29,600 nt of DNA from CAZNRY01 sp964575675 (GTDB lineage: Bacteria; Eisenbacteria; RBG-16-71-46; CAIMUX01; VGJL01). The position numbers and the translations under genes were made by a program. Below are positions 15,163-23,933 of this stretch, piece after piece. The stretch is from the NCBI GenBank assembly GCA_964575675.1, contig CAZNRY010000025.1, positions 1 to 29,600 of the forward strand, in the 5' to 3' direction. Each line of letters begins with the position of its first letter. The stretch's first letter is position 1. The notes under the pieces were generated by a model. The model saw nothing but the letters and a program-made list of their open reading frames with translations. It was not told the DNA's origin and ran no database searches.

Positions 15163-16782
15163 CTAGCGGTAGTTGGCCTTGATCTGGCCCCAGGTCGTGC
15201 CTTCCGTCGGAACCGGCGGCGGGCAGTAGTTCGGCTCGCAGCCAGTCCACTCAGGATGCCACACGTTGGGCGCCAAGCAGGCTTCCTGCGTTGTCACCGT
15301 GCAGTTGCCAAGCGGGTCGCAGCAGGCTCCCGTCGGAACCGGCGGCGGACACGGGTTGATCGGCACGCAGGTCAGCTCGGCATGGAACACGAGCGGAGCC
15401 ACGCAGAACTGCTCGAGAACGAACGTGCACTCGCCGGTCGCCAGGTTGCAGCAGGCGCCGGGCTGCGGGCACGGATTGGCGGTCGGCGAGCAGGTCACGC
15501 CCGGCAACCAAGCAATGTGGTCCGGAGCGGCCAAGCAGGCTGCCTCGGTCAGAAGCTCGCAGTGACCGTCCGCGAAGCAGCAAGCAGCCTCGACGGTCGG
15601 CACCGGGCAGGTCACCGGGTCGCAAGGCACGCCGGCACCGAGCCAGGTGAAGGGACACCCGGTCTGCGTCGTAATCGTGCAGGCGCCGGTGGCGAAGTCG
15701 CAGCAAGCGCCCAGGATCGGCGGGCAGGTCAGGCTGTAGGTGAAGGTAAAGCCGTCTGCTGCCGAGGCGCCGTACTTGTCCACGATGAAGTAGTAGGTCC
15801 CGGCCGTCGTGGCCGTGTGGGTGATGGTCTCGCCCGGCGGGTTCGGGTAGGTGTCCGAACCGGCAACGCAGCTGTCGTTCACGTTGCTGCAGTCAGTGAC
15901 GAGGTAGATCGAGCTGTCGAAACTCGTGACGTAAGCGCTGATCGCCGCCGTAAAGACGTCGCCGACCGCCATGCTCACCATGTAAACGACATCCGGTCCT
16001 ACCGCCGAGTAACCGTTCGTGCAACTCGGGGGAGGAGTCCCGATGCCCGGATCGTAGTCGTTGGTCGCGCAGGACAAGGTGCCGTTGACAACCAGGCCCT
16101 GGCCGCACGGAAGCAGGATCGCGCCCGCGCAGGTGTCGTTCACCGGGGGAGGGGTGGTCACCGGGCACTGGTTCGGCGTGCAGCTCGTCCACTCGCCGTG
16201 CCAGACGCTCGGGGCATAGCACGTCGCCTGGGTCGTCAGCGTACACGTACCGCAACCAGGGACGCAGCAGGCGCCCAATACCGGGGGAGCGCCGATCCGG
16301 CCATGAACGTAGTTGTCGCAGGTCAGTGTCTGCACCGCGGGGCCGCAGGTGTCGTTCGGCTCGAGCTCATTAACAAGGGTAGTCGGAACGACGCCGGCGC
16401 ACTTGACGGTAAACTTGTAGCAGCCTTCGTTCGTGCTGTAACCCATCATCTTGATGTAGTAGGTGCCGGTGACCGTCGGGGTGTAGGTCATCAGAGAGAA
16501 GAGGCCGGGCCCGCCGTCATCGTCGTAGGCCACCTGCGGGGCGCAGGCGTTGGGGCCGTACAAGTAGAGCATCGTGTCGGTCATGTCGGGGTCGCAGTGG
16601 GGTCCGGCCATCGTCTCTACGACGACCGTAACGCCCGCGGTCAGGTTGATCTGGAAGTAGTCAACGTCGAGCGGCAGGAGAGGATCTCCCTCCATCTTCA
16701 CCGGGTCGTCCTTGTCAGCCATCGCCGGCGTCGTACAGATGCCGACGACAAGAAGTAAAGCTAGGACAGTCACAAGACGCAT
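15163..16782 (-). CDS. Secreted protein with two PPC-like domains and five Cys-rich GACC repeats
   Basis: This exported protein of 539 residues has no enzyme signature. A signal peptide ends at about PAMA (residue 22). Two beta domains of the bacterial pre-peptidase C-terminal (PPC) type follow, at roughly 35-128 (DYFQINLTAG... GTYYIKMMGY) and 215-353 (NDTCAGAILLPCG... GTYYFIVDKYG). Five repeats of about 35-40 residues start with GACC or AACC at 170, 358, 399, 442 and 485. Each holds six cysteines in the order CC, C, C, C, C and ends in CP, usually followed by a Pro/Val/Thr linker. The extreme C-terminus is TTWGQIKANYR, which may be a sorting or anchoring tail. Disulfide-bonded extracellular repeats are the natural reading. 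ATG 16782 is preferred because GGAGG lies 6 bases upstream and the signal peptide begins there. It has its own promoter. Confidence 0.8.
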   Translation of the reverse strand: MRLVTVLALLLVVGICTTPAMADKDDPVKMEGDPLLPLDVDYFQINLTAGVTVVVETMAGPHCDPDMTDTMLYLYGPNACAPQVAYDDDGGPGLFSLMTYTPTVTGTYYIKMMGYSTNEGCYKFTVKCAGVVPTTLVNELEPNDTCGPAVQTLTCDNYVHGRIGAPPVLGACCVPGCGTCTLTTQATCYAPSVWHGEWTSCTPNQCPVTTPPPVNDTCAGAILLPCGQGLVVNGTLSCATNDYDPGIGTPPPSCTNGYSAVGPDVVYMVSMAVGDVFTAAISAYVTSFDSSIYLVTDCSNVNDSCVAGSDTYPNPPGETITHTATTAGTYYFIVDKYGASAADGFTFTYSLTCPPILGACCDFATGACTITTQTGCPFTWLGAGVPCDPVTCPVPTVEAACCFADGHCELLTEAACLAAPDHIAWLPGVTCSPTANPCPQPGACCNLATGECTFVLEQFCVAPLVFHAELTCVPINPCPPPVPTGACCDPLGNCTVTTQEACLAPNVWHPEWTGCEPNYCPPPVPTEGTTWGQIKANYR

Positions 16783-16859
16783 GGTGCCCTCCATCGTAGA
16801 TAGATGATCATCCGCAAACACCGAGAGCCGCGAACCTCCGGATGGCTTCGCGCTCAAAC

Positions 16860-16888
16860 AATATAACTCATCCTGCGGCCATTCTCAA
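16860..16888 (-). promoter_or_regulatory. Sigma70-like promoter of the GACC-repeat protein gene
   Basis: On the minus strand TTGAGA (16888-16883) and TATATT (16865-16860) are exactly 17 bases apart, matching the -35 and -10 consensus at four and five positions of six. Transcription would start near 16853, giving a leader of about 70 bases. This is the most AT-rich spot in the region. Confidence 0.65.
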
Positions 16889-17051
16889 GCCCCATCTTCT
16901 TATGCGGCATCGAGTGAGGGCATCTTTAGGTGAAAATGGCCAATTCCCGCACCGCACGGCCGTTCGGTCCTCGAGGCTACAGCCTCCCGGCTCTAAACGT
17001 CGGGCAAGACGCCGTAAGGATTTAGCCGCCGATGGACTTCCCGGGGGCCCC

Positions 17052-17609
17052 TCAGGCCCGCTCGACGAAGCTCCCGTCCCGGGTATCGATCCGGACCTTC
17101 TCGCCCGCGTCAATGAACTGGGGGACCTTCACCTCGAGCCCCGTCTCCAGCACGGCGCGCTTCGGGGAAGCGCTCACGGTCGCTCCCTTCAGGGTTGGTT
17201 CGGTCTCCGTCACGGTCAGGACGACGAAGTTCGGGACCTCGATCGAGACCGGGGCGCCCTCGTAGTAGTGGGCCTGTACCTCGCACTCGTCGACCATGTA
17301 GTAGGTCGCGTCCCCGAGGGTGTCGGCCATAATGCTCATCAGCTCGAAGGTCTCGGTGTTCATGAAGTGGTACTCCTCGCCCTGGCGGTACATGTACTTC
17401 AGGGAATGCATCTCTAGGGTCAGCACCTCGACCTTCTCGTCGGAGCGGTAGCGGTATTCGTAGCGGTTGTTGTTGCGCAGGTTCACCATCTGTGCCTGGA
17501 CCATCCCGCGCCAGTTGCCCGGGGTGATGTGCAGCAGCTTCGTGATCCGGTGCGGCTCCTTGTTGTACATCACGATGTTCCCGATCTTGAGTTGGGTTGC
17601 GTTGATCAT
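17052..17609 (-). CDS. efp: Translation elongation factor P
   Basis: EF-P relieves ribosomes stalled at polyproline stretches. This protein has the full three-domain length of 185 residues. Domain I is NATQLKIGNIVMYNKEPHRI; domains II and III are intact (FRYRSDE-like YRYRSDEKVEVL, then VPNFVVLTVTETEPTLKG and TGLEVKVPQFIDAGEKVRIDTRDGSFVERA). The tip loop reads TPGNWRGMVQ, with Asn32-Trp33-Arg34 after the conserved Pro-Gly, and is about three residues longer than the E. coli loop that carries modified Lys34. Thus neither the lysine nor the standard rhamnosylated-arginine context is present. AAGGAGA lies 7 bases upstream of the ATG. It lies 98 bases downstream of the WYL regulator gene on the same strand. 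Confidence 0.97.
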   Translation of the reverse strand: MINATQLKIGNIVMYNKEPHRITKLLHITPGNWRGMVQAQMVNLRNNNRYEYRYRSDEKVEVLTLEMHSLKYMYRQGEEYHFMNTETFELMSIMADTLGDATYYMVDECEVQAHYYEGAPVSIEVPNFVVLTVTETEPTLKGATVSASPKRAVLETGLEVKVPQFIDAGEKVRIDTRDGSFVERA

Positions 17610-17707
17610 CGACTTCTCCTTGAGATTCTACGCGGATGCTCTTGGGATTCTCATCGGCGGGCTTTCCCGCCGACCGGAGCGATTACACCGAGACGGGTTT
17701 GCCGGGG

Positions 17708-18745
17708 CTAGCGGGACGGGGGGCGGGACGGAGGGCGTTTCCGCCTCTCGACGGTCTTCACCGTACGCACGCGTCCCTCGTAGCGCCGGGTGATTTGCCG
17801 CAAGATCTGCCGGGCGCGCAGGCGCACCCAGGACGGCGAGACGATCTCGGCGCCCGGTCCCCAGCTCAGGCACCAGCGAACCAGGGCATCGCCGTTCTCG
17901 CTTTGGAAGGAAAGCTCCACACCTCCGGTCGTCAGGATCTGCACGCGGTAGCCGGTTCCCCAATCCCTCTCGAGGATGTGACCTGCCAACGTCGAATCGA
18001 ATCTCAATACTGCCTCGAAGATCCGGTCGCCGCTCATCGTGCCGAGCTTGGTTTTCAGAAATTCCTGCGGATCGAACGGGCGCTGGGTGAACTTCACGCC
18101 CGTGGCGCGCGCCGCGCGTATGCGGGCCGGCTTGAAGGTTCGAAGGCGCTGGTGGCGGTGGCAGAAGGCGGAAAGGTACCAATCCCCGTCCACGTTGGCC
18201 AGGTGATACGGATCGAGATTGCGTCGCGACGTCGCCTCGCGGCTCTGCGTGTGGTAGACGACCTCGAGGGTCTCGTGGTCGCGAATCGCCTTCTCGATGA
18301 TGCTGAAGACGGCCGGGTTGATCCGGGCCGGGGGGGGCGTGTGCTGGAAGGAATAGGTCTCCGAGATCTGCTGGGGGGAGATCATCCGGGTCTCTCCGAG
18401 GGCGAGCGTGGCCTTCTCGAGAAGCTGTCGGAGAAGATTCTCGCACTCCGTGCCGCGGTAGGCGGCAAGGGCCTTGTCGGCCACCATCAGGGCAAGCACT
18501 TCTCCCTCGGTCATCTTCACTTCCGGCAGCGTGAACCCATCTTCCGTGTACTCGTACCCGCTCTCTATCGGATTGAACGCCAGCGGCGCGCCCATCTGGT
18601 CGCGCAGGAACTCGATGTCGCGCTGAACCGTCCGGCGAGAAACCTCGAGGAGCTCCGCCAGGCTCGGAATGGATGGATAGGTCCGTGCCTGGATCGCCTG
18701 ATGGATCCGCAAGATCCGCAGGATCGGGGGATGGGTCGCTATCAT
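17708..18745 (-). CDS. WYL-domain transcriptional regulator
   Basis: This is a DeoR/HTH_11-WYL-WCX type regulator of 345 residues. The winged helix-turn-helix covers about residues 8-60 (SLAELLEVSRRTVQRDIEFL). The WYL domain around 142-210 contains the literal motif GDWYLSAFC plus the Arg residues of RRNLDPYHL and RLRTFKPARI that bind effector, nucleotide or nucleic-acid ligands in this family. A C-terminal extension (WCX) follows, ending in a basic Arg/Pro-rich tail. ATG 18745 is favoured by AAGGA 6 bases upstream; an in-frame ATG at 18799 is possible. It lies 69 bases downstream of the OPT transporter on the same strand and may regulate its neighbours, but nothing shows its target. Confidence 0.9.
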   Translation of the reverse strand: MIATHPPILRILRIHQAIQARTYPSIPSLAELLEVSRRTVQRDIEFLRDQMGAPLAFNPIESGYEYTEDGFTLPEVKMTEGEVLALMVADKALAAYRGTECENLLRQLLEKATLALGETRMISPQQISETYSFQHTPPPARINPAVFSIIEKAIRDHETLEVVYHTQSREATSRRNLDPYHLANVDGDWYLSAFCHRHQRLRTFKPARIRAARATGVKFTQRPFDPQEFLKTKLGTMSGDRIFEAVLRFDSTLAGHILERDWGTGYRVQILTTGGVELSFQSENGDALVRWCLSWGPGAEIVSPSWVRLRARQILRQITRRYEGRVRTVKTVERRKRPPSRPPSR

Positions 18746-18814
18746 CTGTGTCCTTTCGGGAACCACTTGAGGATAGCGGATACCCATCCGGCGCGGCAAG
18801 AGACGACCTGAGCC

Positions 18815-20761
18815 CTAGAATCCAAGTATCTTACGGATCATCTCCGGCCCGTTCTCCCAGATGACCAACACGACCCCCATCAGGCTCTCCCCGGCGATCA
18901 CGCCGGAGGCGACCGGGAACGTGAAGTCGGCGGACCATTTGGCGTGCTTCTTCTCGATCCGCCAACCGATCACCGCGCCGAGGAAGAAGAGAAGGCTGTA
19001 AAACCAGTGGAACGTCCAGGCGAGCCCGATGCCGGCAGCCGACGGGATCCACTTCGATGCCTTCGGGAACAGCCGCGAGAGCAGCGGCAGGATGATTCCC
19101 ACCAGGCCGCCGATCACGATGCACCAGACCTTGACCGGCTCCAGCGCCGAGAGTCCCCGGCTCAGGGCCTCCGCGACCGCCTTCCACGTTTGCGCGGCCG
19201 GCGCGGGGAACTGGTCCGAACCCAGGACCGTGTGGTTCGGGACGAGGATGTTGAAGCAGAGGACGGGCACCACGCTCCCGATGAAGATTCCGGAGAACTG
19301 GGCGATGAACTGTTTTCTCGGATGCGCCCCCAGCAGGTAGCCGCTCTTCAAGTCCGTCAGCAGGTCGGCCGAGGCGCCCGCGCACGCGGCGGTGACGTTG
19401 GCGCTCATCAAATTCACATTCATGTTCCCCGGGCTCACGGCGCCGAATGTGAGCTGCGTGATCTTTCCCATCGCTCCAACCGGAGTCGTATCGGTCTCGC
19501 CGGTCACGCGGCAGGCGACGAGCGACAGGGCGAAGGAAAGCGCCACGGCGAGAAATGTCTGCCAGTAGGGCATGTGGAAGGTGATGTGTCCCAGGACCGC
19601 GATCCCCGCAAAGCCTACGCCCTGGCCGATGAAGAACCAGGACGGCGGGCACTCGATCGCCTCCATCGGCGACTTCGTCTTCGGCCCCCCGGCCGACTTG
19701 AACATCGTGCCGATGCTGCTGAAGGCCCGCGCGGCGCTCTTCCACTGCATCCCGAACGCGAGGAGGCCCGAGGTGACCATGCAGGACGTTCCCGCCCAGA
19801 GTGACCAGCTCACGATGGTGCGGTACCCCTGGCCCTGGATCACGCCGGCGTGCTGCATGATCGGCGCGAAGACCATCCAGCAGAGGACGCCGCCAAGCAG
19901 CATGCTCGTGCAGACCCTGAGTCCGGTGATCGCGCCGGCCGCGATGAACATCGGTTCCCACGAGAACATCACGGTCCGGCCCACCCACGCGGGCCCGAAG
20001 ACCTTCTGGTTGAAGCTCCCGACCCAAGTACCGATCTGCAGCGACGCCAGGCTGCCATGGATCAGGAAGAGGCCGTCCGTCCAGAGCTTGCTCACGAGAC
20101 CGAAGAGACCGGCCCACGCAAGCGCTCGGGCCGACTGCATTCCCTTCGATCCCTTCGAGTGCAGGGCGCGCAGCGTCTCGGCCGCCGCGATGCCGCTCGG
20201 GAAACGCAGTTGCTCGATGTTGATCATCTGCCGCTTCATCGGGATCGCCATCGTCACGCCCAGGATCGCGAGGAAGAAGACCCACCCCATCATGAGCGGG
20301 ACCGGCATCGTCCGCTCATTGAGCAGGATGTACGCGGCGAACGCCGATACGAGCGTTCCACCGGTCGAGTAGCCCGCGGAGCTCGCGGTCGACTGCATGC
20401 AGTTGTTCTCGAGAATCGTCATCGGCGTCTTGGCGAGGTTGATCTTGTAGAAGAATGTCCAGATCGCGTAGGAAAGAATGCACGCCGTGATGGCGACGCC
20501 GAATCCCCACCCCGCCTTGAGCCCGATGTAGAGATTCGTCAGCGACAGCACCCCGCCGAGGACCGATCCCATCAGGACGGCGCGCATGGTCAACTGAAGC
20601 ATGCTGTCGCCGCGCCCCTTGTAGACTTGCTCGAACCACTGCCGCTCGATCTCGTCCGGAGTGCCCTTGAATCCCTCGATCGGAAGCCGGTCCATCTCAT
20701 CGGAGGCGCCGGCGGGCGTCGAAGGCGTGCCGGCGGACGGAGGAAGGGTCGAGGCGCCCAT
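18815..20761 (-). CDS. OPT-family oligopeptide/metal-siderophore transporter
   Basis: This is a polytopic inner-membrane transporter of 648 residues with about 14-16 hydrophobic segments. Family features include SLTNLYIGLKAGWGFGVAI near the N-terminus, ENNCMQSTASSAGYSTGG, the conserved LRFPSGIAAAETLRALH and the C-terminal FPVASGVIAGESLMGV. Bacterial OPT proteins carry small peptides or metal-chelate complexes by proton symport; the substrate is not evident. The start at 20761 has AAAGGA 11 bases upstream. The open frame continues 225 codons further back, but that part is Arg/Pro-rich, overlaps the divergent gene and is not counted. The WYL regulator follows directly on the same strand. Confidence 0.92.
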   Translation of the reverse strand: MGASTLPPSAGTPSTPAGASDEMDRLPIEGFKGTPDEIERQWFEQVYKGRGDSMLQLTMRAVLMGSVLGGVLSLTNLYIGLKAGWGFGVAITACILSYAIWTFFYKINLAKTPMTILENNCMQSTASSAGYSTGGTLVSAFAAYILLNERTMPVPLMMGWVFFLAILGVTMAIPMKRQMINIEQLRFPSGIAAAETLRALHSKGSKGMQSARALAWAGLFGLVSKLWTDGLFLIHGSLASLQIGTWVGSFNQKVFGPAWVGRTVMFSWEPMFIAAGAITGLRVCTSMLLGGVLCWMVFAPIMQHAGVIQGQGYRTIVSWSLWAGTSCMVTSGLLAFGMQWKSAARAFSSIGTMFKSAGGPKTKSPMEAIECPPSWFFIGQGVGFAGIAVLGHITFHMPYWQTFLAVALSFALSLVACRVTGETDTTPVGAMGKITQLTFGAVSPGNMNVNLMSANVTAACAGASADLLTDLKSGYLLGAHPRKQFIAQFSGIFIGSVVPVLCFNILVPNHTVLGSDQFPAPAAQTWKAVAEALSRGLSALEPVKVWCIVIGGLVGIILPLLSRLFPKASKWIPSAAGIGLAWTFHWFYSLLFFLGAVIGWRIEKKHAKWSADFTFPVASGVIAGESLMGVVLVIWENGPEMIRKILGF

Positions 20762-21121
20762 GCGGAAGCGTCCTTTCTGGAGTTCGGCTGACGCAGGGAG
20801 GCGCGATCGATCCCCCGCTACCCTCGCACACGACGGCCGCGCCGGGGCTCTTGAAAGAAGACGAGTGCCCGAAAGCCGTCGCGGGCGGACCCTTTTTCCG
20901 CCCCGCGCCAGGATACATGACGGCCGGACGAGGGTCCAGGGAGGCATCCCTTCGGGCGGGCGTCCCCGATCGACGGGCATCTCCGATCGACGGCAGTCGA
21001 GTCTGGCCCGTCGGTTGCTCAAGCCCTCCGGGCCGGCCCTGTCGAAGACGGCGGCGCTGGCGGGAGGAGGGCTCGCATGGTCTCGATCCTCGGATGTCGA
21101 TCGATCCTCTACACTGGCGAA
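20762..21121. other. Divergent intergenic region between the OPT transporter and the HEXXH protein
   Basis: These 360 bases contain no supported gene. A hairpin with a 7-bp stem (GGGCGGA 20883-20889 / TCCGCCC 20897-20903) lies near the middle. The 11-mer CCGATCGACGG occurs at 20966 and again at 20983, 17 bases apart. No clear -35/-10 pair is visible; a TACACT at about 21111 could be a -10 for the plus gene but its -35 is poor. Confidence 0.45.
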
Positions 21122-21721
21122 ATGGAATCCCCCAAGGGCGGTAAGAGCGGTAAGGGCGCAATCGCCCTGCAGCTCAGCCTCTCGTTCGTATCCGAGCTGC
21201 CGCCGCCCGGTTTCGAAGGGCACGTCCTCACGCGCGCCCTGAGAGAGCATCCCTCCAAGTCCCGGATTCTGAGAATGGTCCGCATCGCCTTGAGCTATTT
21301 CCCCGAGCTGGATGGAACGGGGATCAAGATCGGCATCGCACGGGGCGCCCAGGGTTACGCGAGCTTGGATGAGCCGGCCATCTGGTTGAATCCGAGGGGA
21401 CTCTGTTATCAGACGATCGCCCACGAGCTCGTTCACCTGCTCCAGGCCCGGGGACTCGTGCCGGGAGGGGAGCGGAGCTGCGACATATACTCCCTCGCGC
21501 GCGACCGTTTCCTCGTCGATGCCGCGCCGGTCTACCTCGCGATTCCCGGCGTTTTGACGACACCCGGCGGGGGGCTGCGCGCCGGAGCATCCCGTCTGCT
21601 TTTCGCCACGGCGAGGGAGGCCATACGCCGCCGCGAGGCCGGGCAGCGGCGCTACATCCGGTGGTTCGAGACCGCCTTGGCTGAAGTGCCCCTCGCTTCG
21701 GCCTTCGACCCGGCCCGATAG
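21122..21721 (+). CDS. Uncharacterised HEXXH-motif protein (putative zinc peptidase)
   Basis: This is a soluble protein of 199 residues with no signal peptide. It contains AHELVHLLQARG, giving a HEXXH zinc-peptidase motif at His101-Glu102-Val-His-His105 positions (HELVH, 101-105). Glu117 or Asp121 in GGERSCDIY are candidates for the third ligand. The upstream half (IKIGIARGAQGYASLDEPAIWLNP) suggests a short beta-rich SprT or IrrE-like minimal gluzincin fold. I do not recognise a named family. An in-frame ATG at 21077 is possible, but the codons between are not convincing. No clear ribosome-binding site is seen. It is upstream of the membrane-TPR gene by 85 bases. Confidence 0.7.
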   Translation: MESPKGGKSGKGAIALQLSLSFVSELPPPGFEGHVLTRALREHPSKSRILRMVRIALSYFPELDGTGIKIGIARGAQGYASLDEPAIWLNPRGLCYQTIAHELVHLLQARGLVPGGERSCDIYSLARDRFLVDAAPVYLAIPGVLTTPGGGLRAGASRLLFATAREAIRRREAGQRRYIRWFETALAEVPLASAFDPAR

Positions 21722-21749
21722 TTCATTCTCCCGGCCGATCGTGCATAAT
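21722..21749 (+). promoter_or_regulatory. Possible promoter for the membrane-TPR gene
   Basis: TTCATT (21722-21727) and CATAAT (21744-21749) are 16 bases apart. The -10 matches five of six positions; the -35 is poor. It lies directly after the HEXXH gene stop, so the next gene may be transcribed independently. Confidence 0.35.
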
Positions 21750-21806
21750 CGCGATGCGTGCGCCGTTGCGCCCGGGTAGGGTGGCGGGCGGCAGGGGAAA
21801 TCAAGG

Positions 21807-23933
21807 ATGCAGAAGGCGCCCGGTACCGACCGTCTCGCTCAGATCGGCCTGCTCGTCATCGGCGTGCTGCCGATCGCCGGCCGGTTTCTTCCCGCTACCG
21901 CGGCGTGGGGATTTCACCACGCAGCCTATTTGCCGCCGGTCGTTTCGATCGCCGCCCTCGCCGCATGGGGTCTGCTCTTCGTGGGGCCGCTGCGCCGCAT
22001 GCTCGCCCGCATCTTCTTCGATCGGATCGGCGGATGGATCTTCGGCGCCTCCCTTCATCCGGTGTGGGTCGTTTCGCTCTGCTCGACGGGCCTCTTCGTC
22101 GCACTCAAGACGCCGACGCGCTTCCTGGGCGACGGCGTGCTGGTCGGCGAACTGGCCGGGCTCGGCGCGCGCTATCGCATCCACGACCTGATGGACTATC
22201 TTCTTCACCGCCTCGTGCTGGGGGCGATCGGAGGGGCGGGTTCGAAGGAAGCCTCCTTCCGGCTGTACGCCTTCGGGAGTTGGCTCGCCGGTTTCCTCGC
22301 CGTCGCGACGGCCCTATTCTTGTTGAGACGAAGTCGCAAGTTGTCCGTTTCAGCCAAGATGTTCGCCTTCTCCCTCTGGATCCTCGCGGCGCCCACGCTT
22401 CTCTACTGCGGCTACGTGGAGTCGTACGGTCTGTTCTCGGCCGCGATGCTCGGCTTTCTCTGGAGCGGGGCGCTGGCCCAACGCGGAGAGGCGCCGCCCT
22501 GGCTCCCGGGCATCTTCTTCGGTCTGGCCGGGTTCTTCCACACGACGGCCCTCTTCGCGGCGCCCGCGTGGTTGCTACTCGCGCTGCGCCCCGGGGTCAA
22601 TCGTCCCCGCAAGGGCCGGTGGACGGCGCAGGTCGTCTTGCCGGGTCTCGCCCTGCCCCTGCTTGCGATCGGAATCCACGTGGCCCTCGGCTACGACAGC
22701 CAGTTCTTCCGTCGGGATTTCCTCGAGAGCAAGAATCAGCGCCACATGTTGATCGCCCTCGGCGGGCCGCACGGCCTCTTCTCGCTGCGGCACGCGAAGG
22801 ACCTTCTGAACTGGCTGATCCTCGCCGCGCCCATCACAGGTTGTCTCCTGGTCGCGCGCGCCCGCGCGGCGCGAAAGAGGCTCGCTGAGCCCGACATCGC
22901 CTTCCTGGCGCTCCAGACTGCTTGCTTCCTGCTTCCATTCCTGTTGCTCGATCGCAAGCTCGGGGCGGCTAGGGATTGGGACCTGCTGACGCCGCAAATC
23001 GCGGGTTTCGCACTCCTCGCCGCCCGCCTCTGGGAATCCGAGGTGGCGGACGCGGGGGACAAGGGGGTCCTTCCTCCGGTGCGGATCGCCGCGCCTTGGG
23101 TCGCCCTGCTCCTCGTCGCCCCATGGCTGCTGCTGAACGCGACAACGGACGGGGCGATCCGTCGATTCGACGAGATGCGGCGCGATTTTCCGACCTTCGC
23201 GCGCGCCTACTCCGCGGAGGAGCTGGCCAAGTACCATTTCGAGCACGGGATGAATGAGAAATCGCTCGCCCTCTACCAGGAGTGCGTGAACACCTACCCC
23301 GGAAATGCGCGGACGCGCATCCTCCTCGGATCGAGTTACTACACGCTGAACAGGCTCGACGAGGCCGCGGCGCAGTACGACAAGGCCCTCGAGATCGAGC
23401 CGTCCAACATCCTCGCGATGGAGGGGAAGGCGCGTTTGTATCTGAGGCGCGGGAAGATGGCGGAGGCGCTCGGCGTCTATCGTCAGATCAGACCCTACCG
23501 GGAGAACGACCCCGAGTTCTGGTCCGGATACGGATTTGCCGCGCTGTGCGAGAACCGGTACGCGGAGGGGCGGGATGCCTTCCTGCGCGCGATCCAGCTC
23601 AGGCCCGATTCACGGGTGCTGTACTACGCAGGGTTGGCGAACGCATACCTGGAGGATTGGGACCCGGCGGTCGAGTATTTCCAGCGCTCCCTGAATGCGG
23701 GTGACGCGCCGCCGAAGACTGCCTCGGCCCTTGCCGCCACGCTGGAAGCGCGCTACGCAGTCGCGGCGACGCGCGCGCGGGGCGCTTCCGATGAGGATTT
23801 GCGGCGGGCCCTCGAAATCGTCAAGCAGGGGATCGCCGCCCATCCGGAGGAGCAGCAGCTCATCAATCAGTTGGACCACATCGAGGCGGTTCTCGCCGGG
23901 CGCGAGGAACCAGCGAACCTCCTCCGCGAGTAG
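21807..23933 (+). CDS. Multi-pass membrane protein with C-terminal TPR repeats
   Basis: This protein of 708 residues has about 10 hydrophobic helices in its first 450 residues and a soluble C-terminal half. From residue 470 to about 630 there are roughly five tetratricopeptide repeats (for example LGSSYYTLNRLDEAAAQYDKALEIEP). The membrane part has a first-loop RFLGDGVLVGEL and later RDWDLLTPQ, reminiscent of GT-C/PMT-like glycosyltransferases and of the TPR-bearing TMTC type, but the diagnostic DE motif is not clear. Function is therefore unassigned; a role in protein glycosylation or envelope assembly is inference, helped by the nearby GT39/GT2 genes. GGGGAAAT precedes the ATG at modest spacing. 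Confidence 0.75.
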   Translation: MQKAPGTDRLAQIGLLVIGVLPIAGRFLPATAAWGFHHAAYLPPVVSIAALAAWGLLFVGPLRRMLARIFFDRIGGWIFGASLHPVWVVSLCSTGLFVALKTPTRFLGDGVLVGELAGLGARYRIHDLMDYLLHRLVLGAIGGAGSKEASFRLYAFGSWLAGFLAVATALFLLRRSRKLSVSAKMFAFSLWILAAPTLLYCGYVESYGLFSAAMLGFLWSGALAQRGEAPPWLPGIFFGLAGFFHTTALFAAPAWLLLALRPGVNRPRKGRWTAQVVLPGLALPLLAIGIHVALGYDSQFFRRDFLESKNQRHMLIALGGPHGLFSLRHAKDLLNWLILAAPITGCLLVARARAARKRLAEPDIAFLALQTACFLLPFLLLDRKLGAARDWDLLTPQIAGFALLAARLWESEVADAGDKGVLPPVRIAAPWVALLLVAPWLLLNATTDGAIRRFDEMRRDFPTFARAYSAEELAKYHFEHGMNEKSLALYQECVNTYPGNARTRILLGSSYYTLNRLDEAAAQYDKALEIEPSNILAMEGKARLYLRRGKMAEALGVYRQIRPYRENDPEFWSGYGFAALCENRYAEGRDAFLRAIQLRPDSRVLYYAGLANAYLEDWDPAVEYFQRSLNAGDAPPKTASALAATLEARYAVAATRARGASDEDLRRALEIVKQGIAAHPEEQQLINQLDHIEAVLAGREEPANLLRE

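Noticed and set aside
15163..16782. CRISPR-like or DNA-level tandem repeat
   Set aside because: The repetition is at protein level with diverged codons and unequal spacing, not a direct DNA repeat array.
16960..17042. Plus-strand sequence resembling the 3' half of a GEMM (c-di-GMP) riboswitch (GGCTCTAAAC ... GCCGATGG)
   Set aside because: The 5' half and GCAAACC-type core are missing, and on that strand it would point into the antisense of efp, so no gene could be controlled.
20762..21436. 225-codon N-terminal extension of the OPT transporter frame
   Set aside because: It overlaps the divergent HEXXH gene and has no domain, and the start at 20761 has a ribosome-binding site and the family's usual N-terminus.
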